The notes: generated from the sequence alone by a model not told the origin. DNA of 47,955 bases from Phycisphaerae bacterium (GCA_012729675.1 JAAYCR010000030.1:1-47955); one strand, 5' to 3'; shown: positions 33,461 to 42,357, counted from the stretch's first letter. Numbers and translations: made by a program.

Positions 33461-34756
33461 ATGACGATTGACCGGACGGCCCGACAGGCGTGTCAGGCTT
33501 CGACCGTGCTGGCGGCGGCCTCGGCCGAGCAGAAGAACCAGGCTCTGGCAGCGATTCGTGCCGCCCTGCAGGCGGAGTCGGCGGCCATTATCACGGCCAA
33601 CAAGGCCGATCTGGAGCAGGCACAGCGGGAAAACCTCGCCGCCCCCCTGCTCAAACGGCTCAAATTCGACAAGGCCAAGATCGACGAGGCCTGCGCGGGG
33701 CTGGACAGCCTGATGACGCTGGAAGACCCGGTCGGCAAGACCCTTGCGGCCACAGAACTGGACGCGGGGCTGGAATTGTACAAAGTGACCTGTCCGATCG
33801 GGGTCATCGGCGTGATTTTCGAATCGCGGCCGGATGCCCTGGTGCAGATTTCCTCGCTGTGCCTCAAGAGCGGCAATGCCGTCCTGCTCAAGGGCGGCTC
33901 GGAGGCGGCCCGGACAAACCGGATTCTGGCCGAGACAATCGCGCGGGCGGCCCCGACGGCAGGCCTGCCCGACGGCTGGCTGGGCCATTTGGAGACGCGG
34001 GCGGATGTGGCCAAGATGCTTGAGTTGGATCGGGACATCGACCTGATTATCCCCCGCGGCAGCAATGAATTCGTGCGACATATTATGGATAACACGCGGA
34101 TTCCGGTGATGGGACACGCCGACGGCATCTGTCACGTCTATGTCGATGCGGCGGCGGAGATCGAAATGGCCGTCAATCTGGCGGTCGATTCCAAGTGCCA
34201 ATACGTCGCCGTCTGCAATGCCACCGAGACGCTGCTGGTGCATCAGGACATCGCCGCAACATTTTTGCCCAAACTCAAGACGGCAATGGACGCCAAGGGC
34301 GTCGAACTGCGCGGCTGTGAGCGAACCCGACAGAGTATCGACTGCGCCTGTGCCGACGAGCGGGACTGGAAGACCGAATACCTCGACGCGATTCTGTCGA
34401 TCCGCGTGGTCGATTCGCTGGAAGCGGCGATTGAGCATATCAACACATACGGCTCCGGCCATACCGACGCGATTGTCACCGGCGACCGACAGGCGGCGAT
34501 GCTGTTTATGGATCGTGTCGATGCCGCGGATGTCTTCTGGAACGCCAGCACCCGCTTTGCCGACGGCTTCCGCTTCGGCCTCGGCGCCGAGGTCGGCATC
34601 AGCACCAGCAAAATCCACGCCCGTGGCCCCGTCGGCATGGAAGGCCTGCTCATCTACAAATGGCGGCTCATCGGACAGGGGCACATTGTCGCCGACTACG
34701 CCGCAGGCAATAAAAAATTCAGCCACAAGACATTGAATAAAGCCTATGGCATTTAA
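33461..34756 (+). CDS. proA: Glutamate-5-semialdehyde dehydrogenase (gamma-glutamyl phosphate reductase)
   Basis: A 431-residue enzyme of proline synthesis that reduces gamma-glutamyl phosphate with NADPH. PIGVIGVIFESRPDALVQISSLCLKSGNAVLLKGGSEA is the cofactor-binding region, and YVAVCNATETLLVH contains the catalytic Cys. EVGISTSKIHARGPVG is the conserved C-terminal segment. The ATG at 33461 is preferred; an in-frame TTG two codons earlier has better spacing to CGGAG and cannot be excluded. proB follows after 134 bp that hold a structured repeat. The order proA-proB is the reverse of the common one. Confidence 0.96.
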   Translation: MTIDRTARQACQASTVLAAASAEQKNQALAAIRAALQAESAAIITANKADLEQAQRENLAAPLLKRLKFDKAKIDEACAGLDSLMTLEDPVGKTLAATELDAGLELYKVTCPIGVIGVIFESRPDALVQISSLCLKSGNAVLLKGGSEAARTNRILAETIARAAPTAGLPDGWLGHLETRADVAKMLELDRDIDLIIPRGSNEFVRHIMDNTRIPVMGHADGICHVYVDAAAEIEMAVNLAVDSKCQYVAVCNATETLLVHQDIAATFLPKLKTAMDAKGVELRGCERTRQSIDCACADERDWKTEYLDAILSIRVVDSLEAAIEHINTYGSGHTDAIVTGDRQAAMLFMDRVDAADVFWNASTRFADGFRFGLGAEVGISTSKIHARGPVGMEGLLIYKWRLIGQGHIVADYAAGNKKFSHKTLNKAYGI

Positions 34757-34791
34757 TAATCTGAATGAAATAACGTCGAAGCAGCGGATTT

Positions 34792-34878
34792 GTAGCGGCG
34801 AACCTATGTGTTCGCCCTTCTCCGAAAAACGCCGTTGCGAAACAGGTACAGATTGCAGACACGTTGGTCTGCCCCTAC
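34792..34878. repeat. Modular multi-hairpin repeat, copy 2, in the proB leader
   Basis: Outer arms GTAGCGGC (34792) and GCCCCTAC (34871-34878) enclose GGCGAAC-CTATGT-GTTCGCC, then GCAGAC-ACGTTG-GTCTGC. The same two modules occur at 11762-11834 in the other order. The element ends 12 nt before the proB ATG, so if transcribed it would fold directly in front of the ribosome-binding region. Confidence 0.78.
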
Positions 34879-34890
34879 GGATTAGAGACT

Positions 34891-35991
34891 ATGCGAAACT
34901 TTTCCAAATCCCGTCGTGTCGTCATCAAGATCGGCACCTCAACGCTGAGTACTAACGACGGCGTCAACCCCGCGTATTTCGTAACGCTGGCCGAGCAAGT
35001 CGCCGCGCTGCGCGAATCGGGGCGGCAGGTGGTCATCGTCACCAGCGGAGCCATCGGCATGGGCGCCAAACGCCTCAAGCTGGCCGGGCCGGTCGTGGAC
35101 ATGAAACTCCGTCAGGCCTGCGCCGCCATCGGCCAGCCGCTGCTGATGCACGAATACTATAAGGCCTTCGGCGAATGCGGCCTCATCGTCTCGCAGGTGC
35201 TGCTGACCGCCGAGGTGCTCAGCAAACGCAAGACCTATCTGAACCTACAGAATGCTGTCGAGACGCTGCTGCGGCTGGGCGTCGTGCCGGTCGTCAATGA
35301 AAACGACTGCGTCTCGACCGCCGAGATCGGCACCGCCTTTGGCGATAACGACAAACTCAGCGCCCTGGTTGCCAGCAAGATCGACGCAGACTTGTTGATT
35401 ATGCTGACCGATATTGACGCCCTGTACGACAAAGACCCGCGCCAGTATCCGAACGCCAAACCGATTCGCGTCGTCGAGGATATCACCGCCGACATCGAAA
35501 AGGCGGCGGGCAAAAAGGGAAGTCTCCACTCGACCGGCGGGATGAAGAGCAAACTGGCCGCCGCACAGATCGCGGCCACAGCCGGATGCCGCATCGTCCT
35601 GGCGCACGGCCAGGAACCCGATATCATCACACGCATCATGGCGGGCGAAACCGTCGGAACGCTGTTTATGCCCAAAGGCAAGTTGAGCAACCGCAACCGA
35701 TGGATCCTCAACAGCAAGCCCGAAGGGACGGTGCGTGTCGATGCGGGGGCGCTGGAAGCGCTGCGAAAACGCAAGAGCCTGCTGCCCAAAGGCATCACCG
35801 GCATAGAAGGACATTTTGAGGTCGGCGCGGTAGTGATGATCAACGATGCCGCCAAAGCCGTCGTCAGCCTCAGCGCCGATGAACTGCGTGAATTGGCCGG
35901 CAGACACAGCGCCGAAATCCGCGACCGGCTCGGCCAAGACCGCCGCGACGTGGCCGCCCTGCCGGAAGATATTGTCTTTCTGACCCCCTGA
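34891..35991 (+). CDS. proB: Glutamate 5-kinase with PUA domain
   Basis: A 366-residue kinase. The amino-acid-kinase domain shows VVIKIGTSTLS, VTSGAIGMGAKRL, VVNENDCVS and FGDNDKLSALVA, and LTDIDALYDKDP. The C-terminal PUA domain follows from about residue 275 (GTVRVDAGALEALRKRKSLLPKGI). It phosphorylates glutamate and is normally feedback-inhibited by proline. The start at 34891 begins MRNFSKSRRVVIKIG; an extension of nine codons upstream runs into the repeat and is rejected. Its TGA overlaps a palindrome shared with the convergent phosphofructokinase gene. Confidence 0.96.
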   Translation: MRNFSKSRRVVIKIGTSTLSTNDGVNPAYFVTLAEQVAALRESGRQVVIVTSGAIGMGAKRLKLAGPVVDMKLRQACAAIGQPLLMHEYYKAFGECGLIVSQVLLTAEVLSKRKTYLNLQNAVETLLRLGVVPVVNENDCVSTAEIGTAFGDNDKLSALVASKIDADLLIMLTDIDALYDKDPRQYPNAKPIRVVEDITADIEKAAGKKGSLHSTGGMKSKLAAAQIAATAGCRIVLAHGQEPDIITRIMAGETVGTLFMPKGKLSNRNRWILNSKPEGTVRVDAGALEALRKRKSLLPKGITGIEGHFEVGAVVMINDAAKAVVSLSADELRELAGRHSAEIRDRLGQDRRDVAALPEDIVFLTP

Positions 35992-36004
35992 AAATCTTTT
36001 TCAG
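35988..36004. terminator. Short palindrome spanning both convergent stop codons
   Basis: CTGAAAA-TCT-TTTTCAG is a perfect 7-bp palindrome containing the proB TGA (35989-35991) and, on the other strand, the phosphofructokinase TGA (36003-36001). It is AT-rich and weak, but it could act as a bidirectional end. Confidence 0.4.
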
Positions 36005-37251
36005 AAATTGGGTATCGAATCCCCCAGACACGTGCCGACCAGCCGGGCCGAGGTGATCATCGGGTGATCGGGCGGGACGATTTTGCGTTTTCCGGCGACT
36101 TGATCAAGGGCAATCGGCTTGCAGAGGCCGGAGTCATAACCCACCATTACATTATACTCGCCGCGCGCCAAAAGCTGCACCGCCTTGGTGCCCAGCCGCG
36201 TACAGAGCCAGCGGTCAAACGCGGTGGGCGTGCCGCCGCGCTGCACGTGTCCCAGCGAGGTGACGCGGGCCTCAATGCCTGTTTTTTCCTGCAGCTTGCG
36301 GGCGATCCGGCTGGAAATCGGCTCCTGAATAATCCGAAAAGCGGGCAACTGGCCGGACGTGTCCACTTCAATATATTCGGCATCGAGGTCGATTTCTTCT
36401 TTGAGATGGGCCAGATGTTGCGACAGTGCCGATGTACCGTTTTTGCCCTTCTCATCTTTTTTCTTCTTGTCTTTGGAATTGTCTTTTTTCTTGTCGCCGG
36501 CGGCCTGTTCGGATTTTTGGAGTTCTGCCACCGACGTCGCCCCCTCGGCCACCGCAATGATCGAAAATCGGCTCCCGCTTCGGCGGCGGCGCAACAGATA
36601 TTCGCAAACCACATCCAAATCATAAGGAATTTCAGGAATCAAAATCACATCCGCCCCCCCGGCCAGCCCAGCGCTGAGCGTCAGCCAGCCGGTCTTATGC
36701 CCCATGATCTCGCAGACGATAATCCGGTGATGACTGGTCGCCGTCGTGTGCAGGCGGTCGATGGCCTCGGTCGCAATCTGCATCGCCGTATCATAACCGA
36801 ACGTCACATCCGTGCCCTCAACATCATTGTCGATGGTCTTGGGCAGCGCCATCACATTCACGCCGCCGGCCTGATGCAGCCGCAAAGCATTCTTGAGCGT
36901 CCCGCCCCCGCCCAGACAAACCAGACAATCGATGTGATGCCGCTGGATATTCTCGACCGCCACTTGCGTCATATCGCGAATCTTGCCCCCCATCGGCATC
37001 TTGTGCGGCTTGTCCCGGCTGGTGCCCAAGATCGTGCCGCCGCGTGTCAGAATGCCGCTGACCGTCTTGGCCTCAACGTGGATCGTCCGGTTCTCGACCA
37101 GCCCCCGAAACCCATCCATAATGCCGACGACCGTCATTCCATACTCACTGATCGCGGACTTGGCAACGGCTCGGATGGCGGCATTCAGACCCGGACAATC
37201 GCCCCCGGACGTCAGGATCCCGATACAGCGGGTTTTCGATTCTTGCGGCAT
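36001..37251 (-). CDS. pfkA: 6-phosphofructokinase, PfkA family, with Lys-rich insertion
   Basis: A 416-residue PfkA-superfamily enzyme phosphorylating fructose 6-phosphate. ILTSGGDCPGLNAAIR is the nucleotide region, PKTIDND (137-143) holds the catalytic Asp, and EIMGHKTGWL and PEIPYD bind substrate. The phosphoryl-donor loop is GGGGT (114-118), where E. coli has GGDGS; a Gly at the specificity position suggests ATP, whereas the Lys before TIDND is usual in PPi enzymes but also known in some ATP enzymes. Residues about 246-273 are an insertion rich in Lys and Asp absent from typical PfkA. The donor should be considered unresolved. Confidence 0.88.
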   Translation of the reverse strand: MPQESKTRCIGILTSGGDCPGLNAAIRAVAKSAISEYGMTVVGIMDGFRGLVENRTIHVEAKTVSGILTRGGTILGTSRDKPHKMPMGGKIRDMTQVAVENIQRHHIDCLVCLGGGGTLKNALRLHQAGGVNVMALPKTIDNDVEGTDVTFGYDTAMQIATEAIDRLHTTATSHHRIIVCEIMGHKTGWLTLSAGLAGGADVILIPEIPYDLDVVCEYLLRRRRSGSRFSIIAVAEGATSVAELQKSEQAAGDKKKDNSKDKKKKDEKGKNGTSALSQHLAHLKEEIDLDAEYIEVDTSGQLPAFRIIQEPISSRIARKLQEKTGIEARVTSLGHVQRGGTPTAFDRWLCTRLGTKAVQLLARGEYNVMVGYDSGLCKPIALDQVAGKRKIVPPDHPMITSARLVGTCLGDSIPNF

Positions 37252-37403
37252 TTGATTCTCTCAAATAAAAATGAATTCTCAGTGCCGGTCATCGTACTCG
37301 TTAAAATCAGCCGGTACAAGAGATTTTTGGGTTGCAAAGCGACCGCGGGAATGCACAATATGGGAAAATCGTTACGAAAAAAGCGAAACTCCGAGAAATA
37401 CCG

Positions 37404-38201
37404 ATGCGAATCATAGATTTTCATACTCACGCGTTTCCGGACGCACTGGCCGAGCGGGCGATGCAACAACTGGTCTCCGAGGCCGAAGGCGTGACGGCCT
37501 ACCTGGACGGACGGCTGACCTCGCTGCTGCAGTCAATGGCTGGCAATGACATTGAAACCAGCGTGCTGTGCTGCATTGCGACGCGACCGGAACAGTTTAA
37601 CCCGATCTTCAAGTGGTGCCGGCAGATCGCCGCCGCGCAGATCGTGCCGTTTCCGTCGGTGCACCCCGCCGACCCCGCCGCCGTCGAACGCATCGATCAG
37701 ATTGCGGATGCGGGATTTGTGGGCGTAAAAATGCACCCGTATTATCAGGATTTTAAAATCGACGACCCCACCCTATGGCCGCTTTACAAGGCATTGTGCG
37801 ACCGCGGCCTGATGCTGACCCTGCACACCGGCTTTGACATCGCGTTTGAGCGGACAGAAAAGGCCTCGCCCCGCCAGATCGCGGCGCTGATGGCACAATT
37901 TCCCGATCTGAAGCTAATCACGACGCACTTGGGCGGCTGGCAGCAATGGGACGATGTGGAGCGGTATCTGATCGGCAAGCCCGTGTATATGGAAACCTCG
38001 TGGTCGCTGGAGTACCTCTCGCCCGAACAGGCCCGCCGGATGCTGCTCAACCACCCCGCCGAATACCTGCTCTTCGGCACCGACAGCCCCTGGACCGACC
38101 AAGCCGCCTCCATCCGGGTCCTACAAGCCCTCAACCTGCCCGACCCTCGCCTGCAAAAACTGCTCTACGACAACGCCCGCGGCCTTTTACTGCAAAAATA
38201 A
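37404..38201 (+). CDS. TIM-barrel amidohydrolase (PF04909-like)
   Basis: A 265-residue metal-dependent hydrolase or decarboxylase. DFHTHAFPD near the start, KMHPYYQ, LHTGFD, THLGGW and FGTDSPW are the metal-ligand stations of the amidohydrolase_2 family. The substrate is unknown; members include decarboxylases of aromatic acids and small lactonases. The ATG at 37404 starts right before the HxH motif and has GAGAAA nearby, while 24 upstream codons look non-coding. It is divergent from pfkA and convergent with tig. Confidence 0.85.
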   Translation: MRIIDFHTHAFPDALAERAMQQLVSEAEGVTAYLDGRLTSLLQSMAGNDIETSVLCCIATRPEQFNPIFKWCRQIAAAQIVPFPSVHPADPAAVERIDQIADAGFVGVKMHPYYQDFKIDDPTLWPLYKALCDRGLMLTLHTGFDIAFERTEKASPRQIAALMAQFPDLKLITTHLGGWQQWDDVERYLIGKPVYMETSWSLEYLSPEQARRMLLNHPAEYLLFGTDSPWTDQAASIRVLQALNLPDPRLQKLLYDNARGLLLQK

Positions 38202-38243
38202 CATTATAGACGATCAGCCAAATATGTGTACCGCCGGCTATGC

Positions 38244-38270
38244 CGTCTGGCCGAGAAACCCGGCCAGACG
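38244..38270. terminator. GC-rich hairpin between convergent amidohydrolase and tig genes
   Basis: CGTCTGGCCG and CGGCCAGACG are perfect 10-bp arms around a 7-nt loop in the 89-bp convergent gap. No T run follows on either strand, so it may be a REP-like palindrome or a weak terminator. Confidence 0.45.
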
Positions 38271-38290
38271 CCGTGTCACTGCGATAACGG

Positions 38291-39814
38291 CTATTCGTCT
38301 TTCTTTTTCGTGCGTTTAGCGGCCGTTTTTCGGCGTTCGTCGGCGGCATTGGAGCCCTCCGCATCGCCGCTGTCGGCTTTGGGCGTTTGGGTCTTTTTAG
38401 GCGTCTTGGCCGTCTTTTTGGCGGCGGCCTTTTTGGGTGCGGCCGATTTTGCAGCATCCGGCGCGACATCGGTGACGACGGCCTTTTCGAGAATCTTTTC
38501 GATGCACTTCTGCTCGCGCACCTGAACCATAAACTGGCTCAGCGACCCGTCGCGGGACAGTTCCTCGCGCATCTTTTCAGGCCGACGCCCGCGCGACGCG
38601 GCCACATACGCGATATGGCTGTTGATCTCTTCGTCGGTAACGGACACATCCAGTTTGTCGGCCAGCTTATCCATAATAAAGAACATCTTGAGCTGGTCTT
38701 TGGCTTGCTGTTCGGAGCCGGCGCGAAGCTGATCCATCTGCTCATCGACCTGCTCGCGGGACAGCCCGCGCATCAGCAGGCTGGAGTACTGACGCTGGAG
38801 AATGGACAGCGACTGACTGGCGACGACCGATTCCGGCAGCTCCAGTTCGACTTTGTCGCGAAGGTATGTAAAGACCTGTTCGCTCATGGCGGATCGGGCC
38901 TCACGCTCGGCCTGATGGGTCATCTGTTCGCGAATCATATCTTTCAGATCATTTTCATCAGCGGCGCCGTAGCGGGCCAGAAATTCCTCGTTCAACTCCG
39001 CCGGCTCAAGGACTTTTACTTCCTTGACGGTGATTTCGACCTCGACCTTTTTGCCGCGGTAGTCTTCGTTGTAGAACGTCGGGGGAATCTCGACAGTGGT
39101 CTTGCGGGTGTCGCCGTGTGTGGCGTCCTTGAGAAGCTGGTCAAGGTCCTCGACGGGAATCCCGGCGACAAACCCTGTCTTGCGAACATAGATTTCGATA
39201 TTGTCGCGTTTGTCGCGGTCGGCCTTGCCTTCGGTCACCAAGACAACGTCGGCAATGATTTGGTCATCCAACTCGACAGCCTTCTCACGCGGCGACCAGA
39301 CGCCAGTGCGGCGACGAAGTGCGATCAACTCGGCATCGATAATGTCGTCGGTCACGGCGAAGGTGGGCTTTTCGATGGCGATACCTTCCAGTTCCGGCAA
39401 CTCAAATTCCGGGCGAACCTCGACTTCAAAATCAAACTTCATCGGCCCGGATTCGGGCAGTTCGATCTTTTCGTGGTCGATGTCCGGATCGCCAAGGGTG
39501 TCCAGCTTGCTGTCCTTGATGGCCTCGTCGGCGGCCGAAACCATCAATTCAAGCTTGGACTGCTTGGAAAGATCGGTGCCGAACCGCTTTTCGAGAAGCC
39601 GCATCGGAGCGCGACCCTTGCGAAAACCGGGGACGACGGCCTCTTTTCGGAGTTCCTGGTATTTATTGTCGAGAAATCTCTTTACTTTTTCTTCCGGAAT
39701 CTCGATCTCGATTTTTTTCTTGCACGGCCCGGCATCCGAGATATTTACGATATTCTTGATCTCGTCTTTCGCCTGTTCCGTCTGTTCGTCTATCGTGTTC
39801 TGTTCGTCTGCCAT
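38291..39814 (-). CDS. tig: Trigger factor with Lys/Ala-rich C-terminal tail
   Basis: A 507-residue ribosome-bound chaperone. The ribosome-docking signature GFRKGRAPMRLLEKRFG is present in the N-terminal domain, a PPIase-type middle domain spans about 165-255, and a helical C-terminal domain follows (QVREQKCIEKILEKAVV near 450). After about residue 460 there is a low-complexity tail (PKKAAAKKTAKTPKKTQTPK, then an acidic stretch and KRTKKKDE) not seen in E. coli trigger factor. The ATG at 39814 has AGGAG five nt upstream; 26 further codons upstream are rejected. clpP and clpX, its frequent neighbours, are not in the window. Confidence 0.94.
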   Translation of the reverse strand: MADEQNTIDEQTEQAKDEIKNIVNISDAGPCKKKIEIEIPEEKVKRFLDNKYQELRKEAVVPGFRKGRAPMRLLEKRFGTDLSKQSKLELMVSAADEAIKDSKLDTLGDPDIDHEKIELPESGPMKFDFEVEVRPEFELPELEGIAIEKPTFAVTDDIIDAELIALRRRTGVWSPREKAVELDDQIIADVVLVTEGKADRDKRDNIEIYVRKTGFVAGIPVEDLDQLLKDATHGDTRKTTVEIPPTFYNEDYRGKKVEVEITVKEVKVLEPAELNEEFLARYGAADENDLKDMIREQMTHQAEREARSAMSEQVFTYLRDKVELELPESVVASQSLSILQRQYSSLLMRGLSREQVDEQMDQLRAGSEQQAKDQLKMFFIMDKLADKLDVSVTDEEINSHIAYVAASRGRRPEKMREELSRDGSLSQFMVQVREQKCIEKILEKAVVTDVAPDAAKSAAPKKAAAKKTAKTPKKTQTPKADSGDAEGSNAADERRKTAAKRTKKKDE

Positions 39815-40040
39815 AAGAACTCCTAACGTCTTGTAAAGAATCGATTTAAATAAAAACGGCCGCCGCATCAAAGCGCCAGCCGAAGCATCCAATCAAACCC
39901 GAAGGCTCTTTCAAACGCTTAAGCGACCTGCGCCTGGCTGATACAGCCGATACCTCGCTAAAGCTATGTCCAATTTGTCAAGACTGGGGCGGAAAATCTC
40001 ACGGTGCAATCGCAAAGAAGCTTTGTGCCGCCCCGGCCAC

Positions 40041-40112
40041 AGCGGGTGATCGGACTTGAACCGACGACATTCACGTTGGCAACGTGACGCTCTACCACTG
40101 AGCTACACCCGC
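40041..40112 (-). tRNA. tRNA-Gly (anticodon GCC)
   Basis: A 72-nt cloverleaf. Acceptor GCGGGTG pairs with CACCCGC plus discriminator U. D arm GCTC/GAGC, anticodon stem TCACG/CGTGA with loop TTGCCAA (anticodon GCC), T arm with GGTTCGAATCC. CCA is not encoded. Confidence 0.95.
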
Positions 40113-40123
40113 GGAAAAACCTT

Positions 40124-40151
40124 ACTATAACCCTTTGCCCGCAAAAAGCAA
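40124..40151 (-). promoter_or_regulatory. Sigma70 promoter of tRNA-Gly(GCC)
   Basis: On the minus strand TTGCTT (40151-40146), a 16-nt spacer and TATAGT (40129-40124). The start would be about 5-6 nt before the mature 5' end. Confidence 0.65.
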
Positions 40152-40218
40152 CCCCCCACTCAAAAAAAATTATCCCTTTCGCAAAAAAACGCCGGGAAGG
40201 GTCTGACCATCCGATTTC

Positions 40219-41391
40219 CTATCGTGCGGCGGCCTTGGGCACGAACGGACTCAGTTCCCGCAGGCGATTGATAATGGGACCGATTTTCTCGATCACGAAA
40301 TCCACTTCGGCCTCGGTATTGAAGCGGCTCAGGCTAAAGCGAATCGAGCCGTGGGCGGCAGTGAACGGTACGCCCATCGCCCGCAGCACATGCGACGGCT
40401 CCAGCGAGCCGGACGTGCAGGCCGAGCCGGAACTGGCACAAACGCCGAACTTGTTGAGCATCATCAGGATCGATTCGCCTTCGATGTACTCAAAACTGAT
40501 GTTGGCGGTGTTCGGCAGGCGGTTGTCCACATCGCCGTTGACAAAACAATCCGGACAGGTGCTCAAAATGCCCTGTTCCAGTCGGTCGCGCAGCGCCTTG
40601 ACCCGTGTGTTTTCCTCGTCCAGATGCCGCATCGCCAATTCGCACGCCTTGCCCAGCGCGATGATGCCGGGTACATTTTCCGTGCCGCCGCGGCGCCCCG
40701 ATTCCTGATGGCCGCCGTGCATAAACGTGCCGATCCGCGTGCCCTTGCGGACGTACAGGACGCCGACGCCCTTGGGCGCGTGCAGCTTGTGGCCGGACAG
40801 ACTGAGCAGGTCGATATTGCTGTCACGCAGATTCAGCGGAATCTTGCCGACAACCTGCACCGCGTCGGTATGAAAGACCGCCCCGCGGGCCTTGACCAGT
40901 TCGGCAATCTCATCAACCGAAAAGATCGTGCCGGTCTCGTTATTGGCCCACATCACCGAGACGATGGCCGTGTTGTCATCCACACGAAAGCCGAGCTGGT
41001 CAATGTCCAGCCGCCCGGCTCGGTCCACGCCGATCTCCGAGACGCTGTAGCCGTGCCGTTCCAGATCGCGGCAGGTCGTCAGCACGGCCGGGTGTTCGAC
41101 GCGGGTTGTAACGACCTTGCGCTTTTCAGGAAACATCGTCAGCGTGCCCTTGATCGCGGCGTTGTCGCTTTCGGTGCCGCAACTGGTGAAGATGATCTCT
41201 TCCGGGTGGCAGCCGAGTAATGTCGCGACCTGCTCGCGCGCCCGGGCAATATCGTGCGCCACGTCGCCGCCGAAGGTGTGCATACTCGACGGATTGCCGT
41301 AGCGCTCGTTGAGATACGGCAGCATCGCGGCAACCACTTCATCGGCCACCCGCGTGGTGGCGTTGTTGTCCATATAGATGGCGTTATTCAT
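40219..41391 (-). CDS. nifS: Cysteine desulfurase, NifS type
   Basis: A 390-residue PLP enzyme that releases sulfur from cysteine for Fe-S cluster assembly. YMDNNATTRV is at the N-terminus, SLSGHKLHAPKGVGVLYV holds the PLP Lys, and GVCASSGSACTSGSLEPSHVL holds the mobile catalytic Cys. RGGTENVPGIIALG is also conserved. The motif SSGSACTSG fits the NifS/IscS class. It follows nifU after 108 bp of AT-rich repeat and is last in the sulfur block. Confidence 0.96.
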   Translation of the reverse strand: MNNAIYMDNNATTRVADEVVAAMLPYLNERYGNPSSMHTFGGDVAHDIARAREQVATLLGCHPEEIIFTSCGTESDNAAIKGTLTMFPEKRKVVTTRVEHPAVLTTCRDLERHGYSVSEIGVDRAGRLDIDQLGFRVDDNTAIVSVMWANNETGTIFSVDEIAELVKARGAVFHTDAVQVVGKIPLNLRDSNIDLLSLSGHKLHAPKGVGVLYVRKGTRIGTFMHGGHQESGRRGGTENVPGIIALGKACELAMRHLDEENTRVKALRDRLEQGILSTCPDCFVNGDVDNRLPNTANISFEYIEGESILMMLNKFGVCASSGSACTSGSLEPSHVLRAMGVPFTAAHGSIRFSLSRFNTEAEVDFVIEKIGPIINRLRELSPFVPKAAAR

Positions 41392-41407
41392 AAGACGACT
41401 CCAGCTA

Positions 41408-41499
41408 TTTAAATCACGAAGAGAACTTTGAGTTATTAGTTTTGAGTTTTGAGTTAAACTAAGAACTAAGAACTTTTCTCCGTGTGCTCTGTGGTAAAT
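41408..41499. repeat. Word-like repeat between nifU and nifS
   Basis: Contains TTTTGAGTT words, then AACTAAGAACTAAGAACTT and GTGCTCTGTGG. The first half is roughly the inverse complement of the second, so it can fold. The same words appear downstream of aspS at 9987-10090. Confidence 0.6.
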
Positions 41500-42357
41500 T
41501 TAATCTTTCAATTCTTCTACGGTCAGTGTATCAGAAACAAACTCACGCAGGCGGGCTTCGACCACGTCGCGCATCGTGAACTCGGCCATCTTGCACTGGG
41601 CACACATCCCGCGCAAGGCCACAATCACCTTGTCGCCTTCGATGTCGATCAATTCGATATCGCCGCCGTCGGCCCGCAGGGCGGGGCGAATGTGCTCATT
41701 GATCGTCTGCTGAATGAGCTGAATCTTCTGGATGTTGGTCAGCTTGGCCGGACGCTTCGGCAGCCGGTCGGCCGGTGTAATCTGCTCGCGGGCAAGCGTC
41801 TCGTCGATCAACTCGGCGATGCGCCCTTTACACCCGCCGCAGCCGCCGCCGGCCTTGCAGAAATTCGTCACCTGCTCAACCGTCGTCAGGCTGTTTTCTT
41901 TGACGACCTTGCGAATCTCTTCATCCGTGACGCCAAAACAGGTGCAGACGATAACGCCTTTGTATTTGTCCGGCGCTTTGCCGCCTTTGCGCCGATAGTA
42001 ATCCTCAATCGCCGCTTCGAGCGCTTCCTGCCCCATCACCGAGCAGTGCATCTTCTGATCGGGCAGGCCGCCGAGGCGTTTGACGATGTCCTGATTGGTC
42101 ACGGCCGCGGCCTGTTCCAGCGTCATTCCCTTGATCATCTCGGTCAGTACCGATGACGACGCCACAGCGCTGGCGCAGCCGAACGTCTGGAACTTGACAT
42201 CTGCGATCTTGCCCGCCGCGTCGAGCTTGAACGTCAGTGTCAGGGCGTCGCCGCAGGCCAGTGAGCCGACCTCGCCGATGCCGTCGGCATCGTCCACCCG
42301 CCCGACATTACGCGGGTTGTAAAAATGATCCATTACATTATCGGTATAATCCCACAT
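41500..42357 (-). CDS. nifU: Fe-S cluster scaffold protein NifU, full length
   Basis: A 285-residue three-domain scaffold. An IscU-like domain with Cys ligands (SLACGDALTL, TFGCASAVASSS, HCSVMG) spans about 1-125. A BFD-like [2Fe-2S] domain follows (VCTCFGVTDEEIRK, GGGCGGCKGRI). The C-terminal NifU/Nfu domain has GMCAQCKMAE with the CxxC. Full-length NifU occurs outside nitrogen fixers, including many planctomycetes, as the main Fe-S scaffold. AAGGAA precedes the ATG. No nif structural genes are visible, so general Fe-S assembly is the likely role, partnered by nifS. Confidence 0.96.
   Translation of the reverse strand: MWDYTDNVMDHFYNPRNVGRVDDADGIGEVGSLACGDALTLTFKLDAAGKIADVKFQTFGCASAVASSSVLTEMIKGMTLEQAAAVTNQDIVKRLGGLPDQKMHCSVMGQEALEAAIEDYYRRKGGKAPDKYKGVIVCTCFGVTDEEIRKVVKENSLTTVEQVTNFCKAGGGCGGCKGRIAELIDETLAREQITPADRLPKRPAKLTNIQKIQLIQQTINEHIRPALRADGGDIELIDIEGDKVIVALRGMCAQCKMAEFTMRDVVEARLREFVSDTLTVEELKD

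Noticed and set aside
33320-34726. Minus-strand open frame of 468 codons
   Set aside because: Antisense to proA, no motif.
39890-40000. TTGACA-like -35 box upstream of tig
   Set aside because: No acceptable -10 at 16-18 nt spacing; not called as a promoter.
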